A stretch of 34,723 nt of DNA, taken from positions 1 through 34,723 of the forward strand of contig JAIEQM010000014.1 in assembly GCA_019747705.1 (NCBI GenBank). Reading direction: 5' to 3'. A program made the position numbers and the translations under genes. A model generated the notes under the pieces. It made no database searches and had not been told where the DNA came from. It saw only the letters and a list, made by a program, of their open reading frames with translations. Every line of letters starts with the position of its first letter. Position 1 is the first letter of the stretch. Below, piece by piece: positions 23,222 to 32,179 of this stretch. This stretch comes from Chitinophagaceae bacterium (GTDB lineage: Bacteria > Bacteroidota > Bacteroidia > Chitinophagales > Chitinophagaceae).

Positions 23222-25465
23222 CTGGACACAATTACCACCATACAAGCTTACACCCTCACTCCCGATCAGGAAAAAAAAGAAATCCTGCGGCATTACCGTT
23301 CGCTTTTACGTTCACTCAAAACCAAATTGAAGAAAGGCGATAAGGAACTGGTGCGTACAGCTTTTGAAATGGCAGTGGAGGCACACAAAACCATGCGCCG
23401 TAAAAGCGGCGAACCCTACATTTTGCACCCATTGGCAGTGGCTCAAATTTGTGTGGAAGAAATTGGCCTTGGCGTTCGTTCTACTATTTGTGCATTGCTG
23501 CATGATACGGTGGAAGATACCGATGTAACACTGGAAGATGTGGCCCGTGAATTTGGAAATGAAATTGCAAGAATTATTGACGGTCTCACCAAGATTGCAA
23601 CAGTGGTTGACGCCAATTCCACACAACAGGCGGAGAATTTTAAAAAGATATTACTTACACTTACCGATGATCCCCGTGTGATACTGATTAAACTGGCCGA
23701 CCGATTGCACAATATGCGCACGCTCGACAGTATGAAGCGGGAGAAGCAATTAAAAATCTCCAGCGAAACGGTGTATGTATATGCACCATTGGCACACCGT
23801 CTCGGTTTGTACAATATCAAAACCGAAATGGAAGACCTCTCCATGAAATACCTGGAGCCGGATACCTATAAAGAAATTGCACGCAAACTTTCTGAAACAA
23901 AACGGGAACGCACCCGCTACATCAATGAGTTCATCAAACCCATTAAAGAAAAGATGGACAAAGCAGGCTTTACAGAATATGAAATTTATGGCCGCCCCAA
24001 AAGCATTCACTCCATCTCCAATAAAATAAAAAAGAAAGGCGTGAGCTTTGAAGAAGTGTATGATCTCTTTGCCATCCGTATGATTATTGATGCACCGCAG
24101 GAAAAAGAAAAAGAAGATTGCTGGAAAGCCTACAGCATTGTTACGGATATGTACACACCTTCGCCTGAGCGTTTGCGTGACTGGCTGAGCAATCCCAAGA
24201 GCAATGGCTATGAAGCATTGCATACAACGGTAATGGGGCCGCAGGGTAAATGGGTGGAAGTGCAGATACGCACCAAGCGCATGAATGAAATTGCAGAAAA
24301 AGGTTTGGCCGCCCACTGGAAATACAAAGAAGGCACGGGTGATGAAGACCGTTTTGATAAATGGTTTCATAACATACGTGAAGCGCTCAATAACCAGGAA
24401 AGCAGCTCACTTGATTTTTTACAGGATTTCAAAAGCTCTTTTCTTGCAGAAGAAATTTATGTATATACCCCCAAGGGCGATGTAAAGATGCTGCCACTGG
24501 GAGCAACTGCCCTGGATTTCGCATTTAGCGTTCACAGTGATGTGGGCAGCCGTTGTATTGGCGCCAAAGTAAATCACAAGCTGGTGCCTATTGCACATAA
24601 ATTAAGAAGCGGCGATCAAATAGAAATTATTACCAGCAGTAAACAAAAACCAAGTGAAGACTGGTTGAACTTTGTGGTAACTGCCAAGGCACGTACTAAA
24701 ATTAAAGATGCCCTCAAAGAAGGAAAACGAAAAATTGCAGACGAAGGCAAATACATTCTGCAGCGTAAGCTGGAGCAGATGGGCGCCAGCTTTGATATTC
24801 ATAATGTAGATACACTTACACAGTTTTATAAACTTCCTTCGCAACTGGATCTGTTTTATAAAATATCCACAAAAACAATTGAGTTAAAAGAACTCAGGGA
24901 ACTTACACTGCATGGTGATAAATTGGAATTGCCCAAGCCGGCCAAACCAATACTGGAACCAAAGCATGAGTACGATCCCAATAAAGCAGCGCCATCAGCA
25001 AAAGATTCAGAGCTCATCATCTTTGGAGAGAGCAGTGATAAAATTGTTTACACATTAGCCAATTGCTGCAAGCCCATTCCGGGTGATGATGTGTTTGGTT
25101 TTGTAAGTACCGGCAAAGGATTAATTATCCACCGCACCAATTGCCCCAATGCATCAAGACTACTGGCCAATTTTGGGCACAGAGTTGTAAAAACAAAATG
25201 GGCCAAGAATAAAGAGATTTCTTTCCTCACCGGTATTAAAATAATTGGCGTGGATGATGTGGGTGTGGTGAGTAAAATCACCAATCTCATCAGCAGTGAA
25301 CTTCGTTTAAACATCAGCGCTATTACCATTGAAGCAAAAGAAGGGGTGTTTGAAGGCAATATCAAAATCTTTGTGCATGACAAAGATGAGTTGGATGAAC
25401 TGGTGAACCGCTTATTAAAACTTTCCGGCATTGAAACGGTGGAGCGGTATGATACAGAGCAGTAA
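23222..25465 (+). CDS. Bifunctional (p)ppGpp synthetase/hydrolase, RelA/SpoT family
   Basis: This Rel/SpoT enzyme makes and degrades (p)ppGpp. An HD hydrolase domain has Y-I-L-H-P-L-A-V-A and A-L-L-H-D-T-V-E-D-T. The synthetase has Y-G-R-P-K-S-I-H-S and G-Y-E-A-L-H-T-T-V. A TGS domain follows (E-E-I-Y-V-Y-T-P-K-G-D-V), then a zinc-finger/ACT C-terminus (L-A-N-C-C-K-P-I-P-G-D-D, then an ACT fold). No ATG exists near the 5' end. The frame is open after an in-frame TAA and contains L-D-T-I-T-T-I-Q-A-Y-T-L-T-P-D-Q-E, so CTG 23222 (about 748 residues) or TTG 23327 (712 residues) must start it. I prefer 23222 because the upstream segment looks coding. The hydrolase motifs are intact, so it is probably bifunctional. 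Confidence 0.93.
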   Translation: MDTITTIQAYTLTPDQEKKEILRHYRSLLRSLKTKLKKGDKELVRTAFEMAVEAHKTMRRKSGEPYILHPLAVAQICVEEIGLGVRSTICALLHDTVEDTDVTLEDVAREFGNEIARIIDGLTKIATVVDANSTQQAENFKKILLTLTDDPRVILIKLADRLHNMRTLDSMKREKQLKISSETVYVYAPLAHRLGLYNIKTEMEDLSMKYLEPDTYKEIARKLSETKRERTRYINEFIKPIKEKMDKAGFTEYEIYGRPKSIHSISNKIKKKGVSFEEVYDLFAIRMIIDAPQEKEKEDCWKAYSIVTDMYTPSPERLRDWLSNPKSNGYEALHTTVMGPQGKWVEVQIRTKRMNEIAEKGLAAHWKYKEGTGDEDRFDKWFHNIREALNNQESSSLDFLQDFKSSFLAEEIYVYTPKGDVKMLPLGATALDFAFSVHSDVGSRCIGAKVNHKLVPIAHKLRSGDQIEIITSSKQKPSEDWLNFVVTAKARTKIKDALKEGKRKIADEGKYILQRKLEQMGASFDIHNVDTLTQFYKLPSQLDLFYKISTKTIELKELRELTLHGDKLELPKPAKPILEPKHEYDPNKAAPSAKDSELIIFGESSDKIVYTLANCCKPIPGDDVFGFVSTGKGLIIHRTNCPNASRLLANFGHRVVKTKWAKNKEISFLTGIKIIGVDDVGVVSKITNLISSELRLNISAITIEAKEGVFEGNIKIFVHDKDELDELVNRLLKLSGIETVERYDTEQ

Positions 25466-25729
25466 TTCTGTAATTGTTCTTTCGGTATCAGAATAAATGA
25501 TTACCTTATACAAAAATTGTTATACAAACGGTCAGTAGCTTCCCTGAAAAAGCAGTTTAAACACTGATTTCAGCCAGCATGGAGAAAAAAAAACCACTGA
25601 ATGATTTTATTTTTTCCTTTAAAACAGTATTTTTATTCATAATAAGCAGCAACAATAAAAGGATACTGTCTGCTTTTTAATCCGTCCCGCAAAGAAAATT
25701 TTTTATTGTTCACCCTTAACTACCAATTC
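25466..25729. other. Intergenic region before the TonB-dependent receptor
   Basis: These 264 AT-rich bases have no credible ORF. They should hold the receptor promoter. CAGTAT (from about 25626) and ATACTG (about 25663-25668) are inverted repeats with unclear meaning. No terminator for the Rel gene is evident. Confidence 0.4.
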
Positions 25730-28528
25730 ATGAGACAAAAACTGCTATTCTCATTACTGATTATTTCAGTAACTGCAATTCCGCAACTTTTAAATGCACA
25801 GGCAACCGTTACCGGTACAGTAAAAGGTAAAGGCACTGCATTACAGGGCGCCACTGTTTCAGCCAAACCAACAGGCAGAGGTGCATCAACAGATGATGAT
25901 GGTAAGTACAAACTCACACTTCCTGCCGGCACCTATGTCCTTAGTTTTACATCAGCAGGCTTTTCTTTACAAACAGTAAACGTTACACTTGCAAATGGTG
26001 ATAACAAAACTGTGGATGTGGATTTAGCCGAAGATGTAAAAGGCCTGGAAGATGTGGTAGTGGTAGGTTCAAGGTCTTTACCACGTACTTCTGTAAGCAC
26101 GCCATTGCCGGTTGACGTGCTCAGTGCTGCTGATTTAAGAAGTACTGCACAGCCTTCATTTGATAAGCAATTACAATACAGAGTTCCATCATTCAATACC
26201 GTTAATACACCGGTAAATGATGCCACTACTTTGCTCGATCCTTATGAAATACGTGGTCTCGGCCCCAGCCGTACATTGATATTGATCAATGGCAAACGCA
26301 AAAATCTCAGCTCACTTTTATATGTACAGTTTGCACCCGGCCGTGGTGAAACAGGAGCTGATCTTGCAGCGATTCCTGTTGACGCCATTAAGCGTGTGGA
26401 AATATTAAGAGATGGTGCATCTGCACAATATGGTTCTGATGCCATTGCAGGTGTTATGAATATTATATTAAAAGACAAATACCAATACAGCTCACTCACT
26501 TTAAATTCAGGAGTTACTTCAAAAGGAGATGGCGCTACTTACGGGCTTGCATTTAACAGCGGTTCTAATTTTGGAACCGGTGGTTTTGTAAACTATACAC
26601 TGGATATCAGCCAGCAAAACAATGCCATCCGCTCCGGTATTATTCATCGCCCCACTGAGAAATTCATTTTTGGTGGCAGTCCTGCAGCCGATGCTGCTAT
26701 TGATGCTTATCTAAATCGCTTCCCCACAGGTAATAACCTAAACGGAACCGGTGAAGTAACTGCGGCCAAGTTCAATGTTAATTTTGGAATTCCTGTAGGC
26801 AATGGCGGACAGTTTTATGGCAATGCAGGATATGTTAATAAGAAAGCTATCAGTAATGCCAATTTCCGCACACCCTACTGGAGAACAGATGCAGGTTTGT
26901 TGCATGTGCGTATCCCCGGCGCCCCCAACTATACAGGCGGCAGTAATCCGTTATATGAAGGTTACCTGGGTTATATGCCTTCATTTGAAGGAGACCTTTC
27001 TGACTATCATGCAACACTTGGTTTTAAAACCAATAAAGGCGGTTGGGTACATGATATGAGTTTTACAACGGGAGGCAATCAGCAACTTTATACCGTTGAA
27101 AACACTGTAAACAGAACATTGGGCACAAGAAGCCCTACAACATTTAAACCCGGCGGCTACCGTTTTTCACATGTGGTGGGCAACTATGATATTTCTAAAA
27201 CATTTTCTGAACAGTTCAGCCTGGCATTTGGTACAGAGGTGAGAAGGGAAACGTATGAAATCATTGCTGGCGATACTGCATCTTACAGCGGTGAAGGGGC
27301 TAACTCTTTCCCTGGTATCCGTGCAGAAAATGCATCAGTAAATAATCGTTTCAACTTTGGCGCTTATGCTGATGCTACATTTAATGTGAATGAGAACTTT
27401 TTAATTAATGGCGCAATACGTGGTGAAAAGTACAGTGATTTTGGCGATGCATTTGTATGGAAACTTTCATCCCGTTACAAACTGGCAGATAATAAAGTAA
27501 CCATCAGGGCTTCCGTGTCAACCGGTTTCCGTGCACCCACACTGCACCAGATTTATGCACAGTCAACCCAGGCATCATTCGTTGCAGGTACAATTCAATT
27601 GTCCGGCTTGTTTAATAACAGAAGCAAACAGGCATTCCTGCTGGGCGTGCCAAAACTTAATCCTGAAAAATCTACCAACTTTACAGTGGGTCTTGGTTTA
27701 AACCCCGTAAAAAATTTAAACATCACGCTGGATTATTACAGCATCCGTATTAAAGACCGTATTTTCTACAGCTCGGCAATTTCTTCAGGTTCACCGGGAA
27801 GTCCCCTTGATCAGATTTTGCAGGCAGCAGGTGTGGTGCAGGCGCAGTTTTTCTTAAATGGTCTTGAAACTGAAACAAGCGGTCTTGATTTTGTATTAAA
27901 CTATAAAGGCATTTCACTGGGTAAAGGAAAACTGGCAGTGAATGTAGCCGGCAACTATGTGCTTACAAACAAAATTATAGGCGCCCCTAATGATCCTCCG
28001 GCAATTAAAGCTGAAGGTAAAACAACCCTCAGTGCACAAATCCGTTCTTTATTAACAGAAGGCCGTCCTTTATATAAAGCAGTGCTTGGCTTTGATTATC
28101 AAATCAACAAATGGGCAATTAGTTTAAATAACACTTTGTTTGGCACTACAAGGTTCCAGGATCTGGATAATGGTACCAATTATTCTGATTTTGGAATTAC
28201 AGTTAGCGGGAACCCCAACGTAATGAACAATATCAAGCAAATATTTAAACCCGCAGTGGTAACAGATTTGAATGTGCGTTATGATATTAAAAGCAATGTC
28301 AGCTTTTCAGTTGGTATAAACAATTTGCTCAATGTGCTTCCAAAGTGGCGTTTAGAAGCAATTGATGGTTATGCGCCGGCTCAAACATTATTAAACAACC
28401 AGGCAAACAGAGATTTACTGGAAGGTTTGCTTTCTTTCAGCGGCCGTTATCGTATTCTTGGATACAATGGTTCACAGTTCAGCCAGCTTGGCACCATCTT
28501 TAACGCATCATTGGTGTTCAGGTTCTGA
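25730..28528 (+). CDS. TonB-dependent outer-membrane receptor
   Basis: The 932-residue protein starts at ATG 25730 with a signal peptide (MRQKLLFSLLIISVTAIPQL then L-N-A-Q). Residues about 25-105 form a carboxypeptidase-regulatory-like domain (V-T-G-T-V-K-G-K-G-T-A-L-Q-G-A-T-V). A plug domain (about 115-260) has E-I-R-G-L-G-P-S-R-T-L-I-L-I-N-G-K-R and D-G-A-S-A-Q-Y-G-S-D-A-I-A-G-V-M-N-I. A 22-strand barrel ends in A-S-L-V-F-R-F. No SusD partner follows, so this is probably a siderophore, cofactor or similar small-molecule receptor rather than a polysaccharide SusC. A terminator follows. Confidence 0.93.
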   Translation: MRQKLLFSLLIISVTAIPQLLNAQATVTGTVKGKGTALQGATVSAKPTGRGASTDDDGKYKLTLPAGTYVLSFTSAGFSLQTVNVTLANGDNKTVDVDLAEDVKGLEDVVVVGSRSLPRTSVSTPLPVDVLSAADLRSTAQPSFDKQLQYRVPSFNTVNTPVNDATTLLDPYEIRGLGPSRTLILINGKRKNLSSLLYVQFAPGRGETGADLAAIPVDAIKRVEILRDGASAQYGSDAIAGVMNIILKDKYQYSSLTLNSGVTSKGDGATYGLAFNSGSNFGTGGFVNYTLDISQQNNAIRSGIIHRPTEKFIFGGSPAADAAIDAYLNRFPTGNNLNGTGEVTAAKFNVNFGIPVGNGGQFYGNAGYVNKKAISNANFRTPYWRTDAGLLHVRIPGAPNYTGGSNPLYEGYLGYMPSFEGDLSDYHATLGFKTNKGGWVHDMSFTTGGNQQLYTVENTVNRTLGTRSPTTFKPGGYRFSHVVGNYDISKTFSEQFSLAFGTEVRRETYEIIAGDTASYSGEGANSFPGIRAENASVNNRFNFGAYADATFNVNENFLINGAIRGEKYSDFGDAFVWKLSSRYKLADNKVTIRASVSTGFRAPTLHQIYAQSTQASFVAGTIQLSGLFNNRSKQAFLLGVPKLNPEKSTNFTVGLGLNPVKNLNITLDYYSIRIKDRIFYSSAISSGSPGSPLDQILQAAGVVQAQFFLNGLETETSGLDFVLNYKGISLGKGKLAVNVAGNYVLTNKIIGAPNDPPAIKAEGKTTLSAQIRSLLTEGRPLYKAVLGFDYQINKWAISLNNTLFGTTRFQDLDNGTNYSDFGITVSGNPNVMNNIKQIFKPAVVTDLNVRYDIKSNVSFSVGINNLLNVLPKWRLEAIDGYAPAQTLLNNQANRDLLEGLLSFSGRYRILGYNGSQFSQLGTIFNASLVFRF

Positions 28529-28550
28529 GATTGATAAATAATATAACTTT

Positions 28551-28579
28551 AAGGTGCAGTAGTTACTGCACCTTTTTTT
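28551..28579 (+). terminator. Intrinsic terminator after the TonB receptor
   Basis: AAGGTGCAGT (28551-28560) pairs with ACTGCACCTT (28565-28574), a 4-nt loop, then a T run to 28579. It starts 22 bases after the receptor stop. Confidence 0.92.
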
Positions 28580-28639
28580 ATTGGTAAACTTTGTACATAG
28601 TCACAACTCTATACATCTCTTTCCACTGTTTATTAAGCC

Positions 28640-29344
28640 ATGTATCAAAGTTTTATAAATTATGAAGAAGAGTTTGTTTTTTATAATGCCATCAGGCAAA
28701 AATACCATGGCCATTCTGTACTGGAACTGGGTTGCGGCACAGGAAACATGGCCGGCCGATTTATAAAAGATCAAATTTCTTTTACCGGTTTAGACATGAG
28801 TGAAGAAATGCTGCTGATGGCTTCTCAGAAATATCCGCAAGCCCATTTTGTAAATGCCGGTATGCGAAATTTTGAACTGCAACAAACATTTGATTTTTGT
28901 TTGGCCGCAGGCAGAACGGTGAGTTATCTCATCACCAATGATGATGTTTGCAATACATTCAGCTGCATTTACAGGCATCTTGCAGATAACGGAATTGTTT
29001 GTTTTGATTTTATTGAGGCCAACCGTTTTATTCCATTGATTCAAAATGGTAAACAGGTGGTGCACAGCGCATCTTATGACAACAGGAATTATAAACGCAT
29101 CAGCAACTGGCAAATCAATTTACAGGAGAGTTATACCTTTAACTGGCAGTCCGTATATTATGAAATCAATGACAGGAGTACTGAAATATTTCTGGGTGAA
29201 GATCATTCTGTAATAAGAGCATTTACCAAAGAGGATATAGCCTTGTTTTTACAGCTAACCGGCTTTACAGTACCTGAATTTATTAACAAACCATCTTATG
29301 CGTTTGATACGTATGTGGCGGTGGCAACAAAGCAAAAGAGTTAA
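28640..29344 (+). CDS. Class I SAM-dependent methyltransferase
   Basis: The 234-residue protein has motif I V-L-E-L-G-C-G-T-G-N-M-A near residue 31, then F-T-G-L-D-M-S-E-E-M-L (motif II) and F-D-F-C-L-A-A-G-R-T (motif III region), matching the Methyltransf_25-type fold. C-terminal beta strands are typical of small-molecule methyltransferases. The substrate cannot be told. The stop is 15 bases before the next methyltransferase, so the two are likely co-transcribed. Confidence 0.85.
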   Translation: MYQSFINYEEEFVFYNAIRQKYHGHSVLELGCGTGNMAGRFIKDQISFTGLDMSEEMLLMASQKYPQAHFVNAGMRNFELQQTFDFCLAAGRTVSYLITNDDVCNTFSCIYRHLADNGIVCFDFIEANRFIPLIQNGKQVVHSASYDNRNYKRISNWQINLQESYTFNWQSVYYEINDRSTEIFLGEDHSVIRAFTKEDIALFLQLTGFTVPEFINKPSYAFDTYVAVATKQKS

Positions 29345-29359
29345 TACAACAGTTGAACT

Positions 29360-30136
29360 ATGGCAATGTATGATAATGATAATACGGTAAAAGCATCGTT
29401 CGATCTTTCTTATATTACTGAATATTTGCAGCAGGCTCAATGGGCAGAGCTTATTGAATTGAAAAAAGTAATCACCCGTTTGTACAAACAAAAACAAGCA
29501 CCCATCCGCATTTTTGATATTGGCATTGGCAACGCAAGGGTGCCGAAGCATTTAAGCCTTATCCATGAAATATGGGAGATGGTGGAAGTGTATGATGGTA
29601 TTGATAATGCGGAGGCATGTGTAACTCTTTCAACAGCTGCAGCAAAGGAATTACAGATAACAGACAAAGTAACTGCCACTTTGTTTGATGCAATAAAACT
29701 CAATGAATGGCCGCAGAAATATGATTTGGTACTATGCACCTGGTTTACACCCGGCAATTTTTATCCTGATGGTTTTGATTTTAAACATTACATGAAAGAT
29801 GGAAAGCGCCTGAGCCTGGAACAGAATCCCAATTTTGTAAAAGTGTTTAAAGGCGCTTATCAATTGCTGAATGATGGTGGCGAACTGGTTTTGGGCGCAA
29901 CCTATATTCACAATGATGCCACACGTATAAAGCAGGAAGAAGCATATACAAAAATGGGGATGCATATAATAACTGATAAGCAGGATTCGTTTACCGCCAC
30001 AAAAGAAGGGTTTTGGAGCCAGCGGTTTACAAACGAACAACTCATGCGTTATTTAAGTTTTGCACCCGGGCAGAATATTCATTTTATCCCACTGGATACG
30101 TATGAATATGCGCAGCAGGTACTCATTAAAAAATAA
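29360..30136 (+). CDS. Class I SAM-dependent methyltransferase-like protein
   Basis: The 258-residue protein has a motif I variant I-F-D-I-G-I-G-N-A-R-V-P near residue 50, Y-D-G-I-D-N-A-E-A-C-V (motif II) and Y-D-L-V-L-C-T-W-F-T-P-G-N-F-Y-P-D-G (motif IV region). The G-I-G-N in place of G-x-G-x-G differs from the gene upstream, but the layout still fits an AdoMet-binding fold. Substrate unknown. Being 15 bases downstream of another methyltransferase suggests a two-gene unit. Confidence 0.75.
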   Translation: MAMYDNDNTVKASFDLSYITEYLQQAQWAELIELKKVITRLYKQKQAPIRIFDIGIGNARVPKHLSLIHEIWEMVEVYDGIDNAEACVTLSTAAAKELQITDKVTATLFDAIKLNEWPQKYDLVLCTWFTPGNFYPDGFDFKHYMKDGKRLSLEQNPNFVKVFKGAYQLLNDGGELVLGATYIHNDATRIKQEEAYTKMGMHIITDKQDSFTATKEGFWSQRFTNEQLMRYLSFAPGQNIHFIPLDTYEYAQQVLIKK

Positions 30137-30332
30137 ATTTTATAAACATTTAAAAGCAGGCTTTAAGTGGGAAAATAATCTTCTGCTCTATTTCTTCTTC
30201 GCCTATTTTTGCGGCTTTGAAAATAGTGTGTGATGTTTCACTCTTCATGTTGCAGTTTGCACCGGCTATGATGTGTGCGACGCAAGGAACGATGCCACAA
30301 CGAACAAATGCTGGTATCATAAAAAATAAATT

Positions 30333-31595
30333 ATGGTTGATGTAATTCTGGGCCTCCAGTGGGGCGATGAAGGAAAAGGAAAGATTGTTGATTTTTTTGC
30401 ACCTGCTTATGATGTAATTGCACGTTTCCAGGGCGGGCCCAATGCGGGACATACGCTGTATGTAAAAGGTGAAAAAGTGGTGCTGCATCAAATACCCAGC
30501 GGTATTTTTCATGCGGGCATTATTAATTTAATTGGCAACGGCGTGGTGCTCGATCCTGTTACGCTCAAAAAAGAATGTGAGAAGGTAGCTGCATTTGGCA
30601 TTGATGTAAAGAAAAATTTATTCATTGCAGAACGCACCAATATTATTGTGCCCACTCACCGTGCATTGGATAAAGCTGCAGAGCTGGCTAAAGGGGATGA
30701 AAAAATAGGTTCTACGTTGAAAGGTATTGGCCCGGCCTATATGGATAAAACAGGCCGCAATGCGTTACGTGTGGGTGATTTGCTCCATCCTGATTTTGCA
30801 TTGTTCTATAAAAAATTAAAAGACAAACACCTCCAGTTACTGGGCAATTATAATTTTACTGACGACATCAGCGAATGGGAGAAAGAGTTTTTTGATGCAG
30901 TGGAGTTTGTAAAAACACTCAATATTGTTAACGGAGAATATTTCATTAATAAAAAAATAGCTGAAGGCAAGAAAGTTTTAGCCGAAGGTGCACAGGGCAG
31001 CATGCTGGATGTGGATTTCGGAACCTTTCCTTTTGTAACATCTTCCAACACTATATCAGCAGGTGTGAGTACAGGATTGGGTGTGGCTCCTAATAAAATT
31101 GGAGAAGTAATTGGCATTACCAAGGCTTATTGTACCCGTGTGGGCAGCGGGCCCTTTCCTACAGAGTTATTTGATGCAACAGGAGATGAGCTCCGTAAAA
31201 TTGGAAGTGAATTTGGCGCCACTACCGGCCGCCCACGCCGCTGCGGCTGGATTGACCTGGTAGCTTTGAAATTTGCCTGTATGGTAAACGGTATTACACA
31301 AATTGTAATGACCAAGGCCGATGTGCTGGACAGTTTTAAACACTTGCAGGTTTGTGTGGCCTATGATATTAACGGAAAGCAAACAGAAGAAGTGCCTTAT
31401 CAAATGAACAAGCTGCCCTTAAAACCCGTTTACAAAGAATTTGCAGGCTGGGGCAAACCCATTTCAGAATGCAGCAAATGGGATGATTTACCGGTGGAGA
31501 TGAATGACTACCTTGCATTCATTAATAATTATCTTGGTGTGAAGGTTACATTTGTTAGTAACGGACCGGGCCGGGATCAGATTATTCAATCGTAA
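30333..31595 (+). CDS. purA: Adenylosuccinate synthetase
   Basis: The 420-residue enzyme joins IMP and aspartate with GTP, the first committed step to AMP. The N-terminus M-V-D-V-I-L-G-L-Q-W-G-D-E-G-K-G-K has the P-loop-like G-D-E-G-K-G-K. G-G-P-N-A-G-H-T contains the catalytic His. S-T-L-K-G-I-G-P-A-Y and T-G-R-P-R-R-C-G-W are conserved substrate contacts, and G-P-G-R-D is near the end. Length is normal. The 196-base gap upstream should hold its promoter. Confidence 0.97.
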   Translation: MVDVILGLQWGDEGKGKIVDFFAPAYDVIARFQGGPNAGHTLYVKGEKVVLHQIPSGIFHAGIINLIGNGVVLDPVTLKKECEKVAAFGIDVKKNLFIAERTNIIVPTHRALDKAAELAKGDEKIGSTLKGIGPAYMDKTGRNALRVGDLLHPDFALFYKKLKDKHLQLLGNYNFTDDISEWEKEFFDAVEFVKTLNIVNGEYFINKKIAEGKKVLAEGAQGSMLDVDFGTFPFVTSSNTISAGVSTGLGVAPNKIGEVIGITKAYCTRVGSGPFPTELFDATGDELRKIGSEFGATTGRPRRCGWIDLVALKFACMVNGITQIVMTKADVLDSFKHLQVCVAYDINGKQTEEVPYQMNKLPLKPVYKEFAGWGKPISECSKWDDLPVEMNDYLAFINNYLGVKVTFVSNGPGRDQIIQS

Positions 31596-31745
31596 GGATA
31601 CGGTTGCCGGTGTAAATTGTTACATAAATCTTAGCCGGTAACAGGGCCGGGATGAATAATTTTTTGCACATTCAAAAATTTTACCGAAAAAGTTTGGTCA
31701 TTTAAAAAACTCTCAGAAATTTTACAGTATAACCATTGTAATTCT

Positions 31746-32171
31746 ATGGCAAAGAGTATAAAAAAATCAAATGGAAAATCAGCTCCTCCGGATGAGGAAG
31801 TAAAAAAAACTTTATCAAAGTCAAAGGCCCGGGAAGATGACGACGACGATGATGATGATGATTTTGATATGGATGATGAACCTGTTGTAAAAAAAGGCGC
31901 TAAAGCATCTGCATCCAAATCCAAAGCAGGTGATGATGATGACGATGATGATATGGATGAGGAAGATGATGACTGGAACAAAGCGGAGGAAGATGATTAT
32001 GATCCGGACTTTGAAGAGTTTGATATACCTAAATCAAAAGGCAAAGCCGCTACCGGTGGTAAGAAGAAAGGTGGCGAGGATGAAGATGATTTTAAGTTTG
32101 ATGATGATTTTAAAGAGTTTGACACCATGGGCGGTGGCGGTGATGATTTTGATGATGATGATGATTTTTAA
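31746..32171 (+). CDS. Asp-rich low-complexity acidic protein
   Basis: The 141-residue protein alternates Lys/Ala/Ser-rich patches (K-S-K-A, K-K-G-A-K-A) with runs of Asp up to nine long, and ends in D-D-F-D-D-D-D-D-F. It has no signal peptide, no Cys and little hydrophobic content, so it is predicted to be disordered. The DNA is a GAT/GAC microsatellite in several blocks (31838-31866, 31930-31956, 32143-32168), open to length change by slippage. Similar acidic proteins exist in related bacteria without known role; chaperone-like, nucleic-acid-mimic or cation-binding roles are possible. The pabB start is 8 bases after its stop. Confidence 0.75.
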   Translation: MAKSIKKSNGKSAPPDEEVKKTLSKSKAREDDDDDDDDDFDMDDEPVVKKGAKASASKSKAGDDDDDDDMDEEDDDWNKAEEDDYDPDFEEFDIPKSKGKAATGGKKKGGEDEDDFKFDDDFKEFDTMGGGGDDFDDDDDF

Positions 32172-32179
32172 TTGAATAA

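Noticed and set aside
23057..23293. 78-residue minus-strand ORF across the terminator before the Rel gene
   Set aside because: It runs antisense through an intrinsic terminator and the Rel N-terminal coding segment, with low-complexity Phe runs; a shadow reading.
23750..24370. 206-residue minus-strand ORF inside the Rel gene
   Set aside because: Antisense to conserved HD and synthetase motifs; composition is His/Phe-rich as expected of a shadow frame.
30150..30320. Divergent 57-residue minus-strand ORF before purA (M-I-P-A-F-V-R-C-G-I-V-P-C...)
   Set aside because: It starts 12 bases from the purA start, leaves little room for promoters, and has no recognisable family. The region more likely holds the purA promoter.
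31631..31981. 116-residue Ser-rich minus-strand ORF
   Set aside because: It is the antisense reading of GAT repeats (ATC gives Ile, TCA/ATC frames give Ser), not an independent gene.
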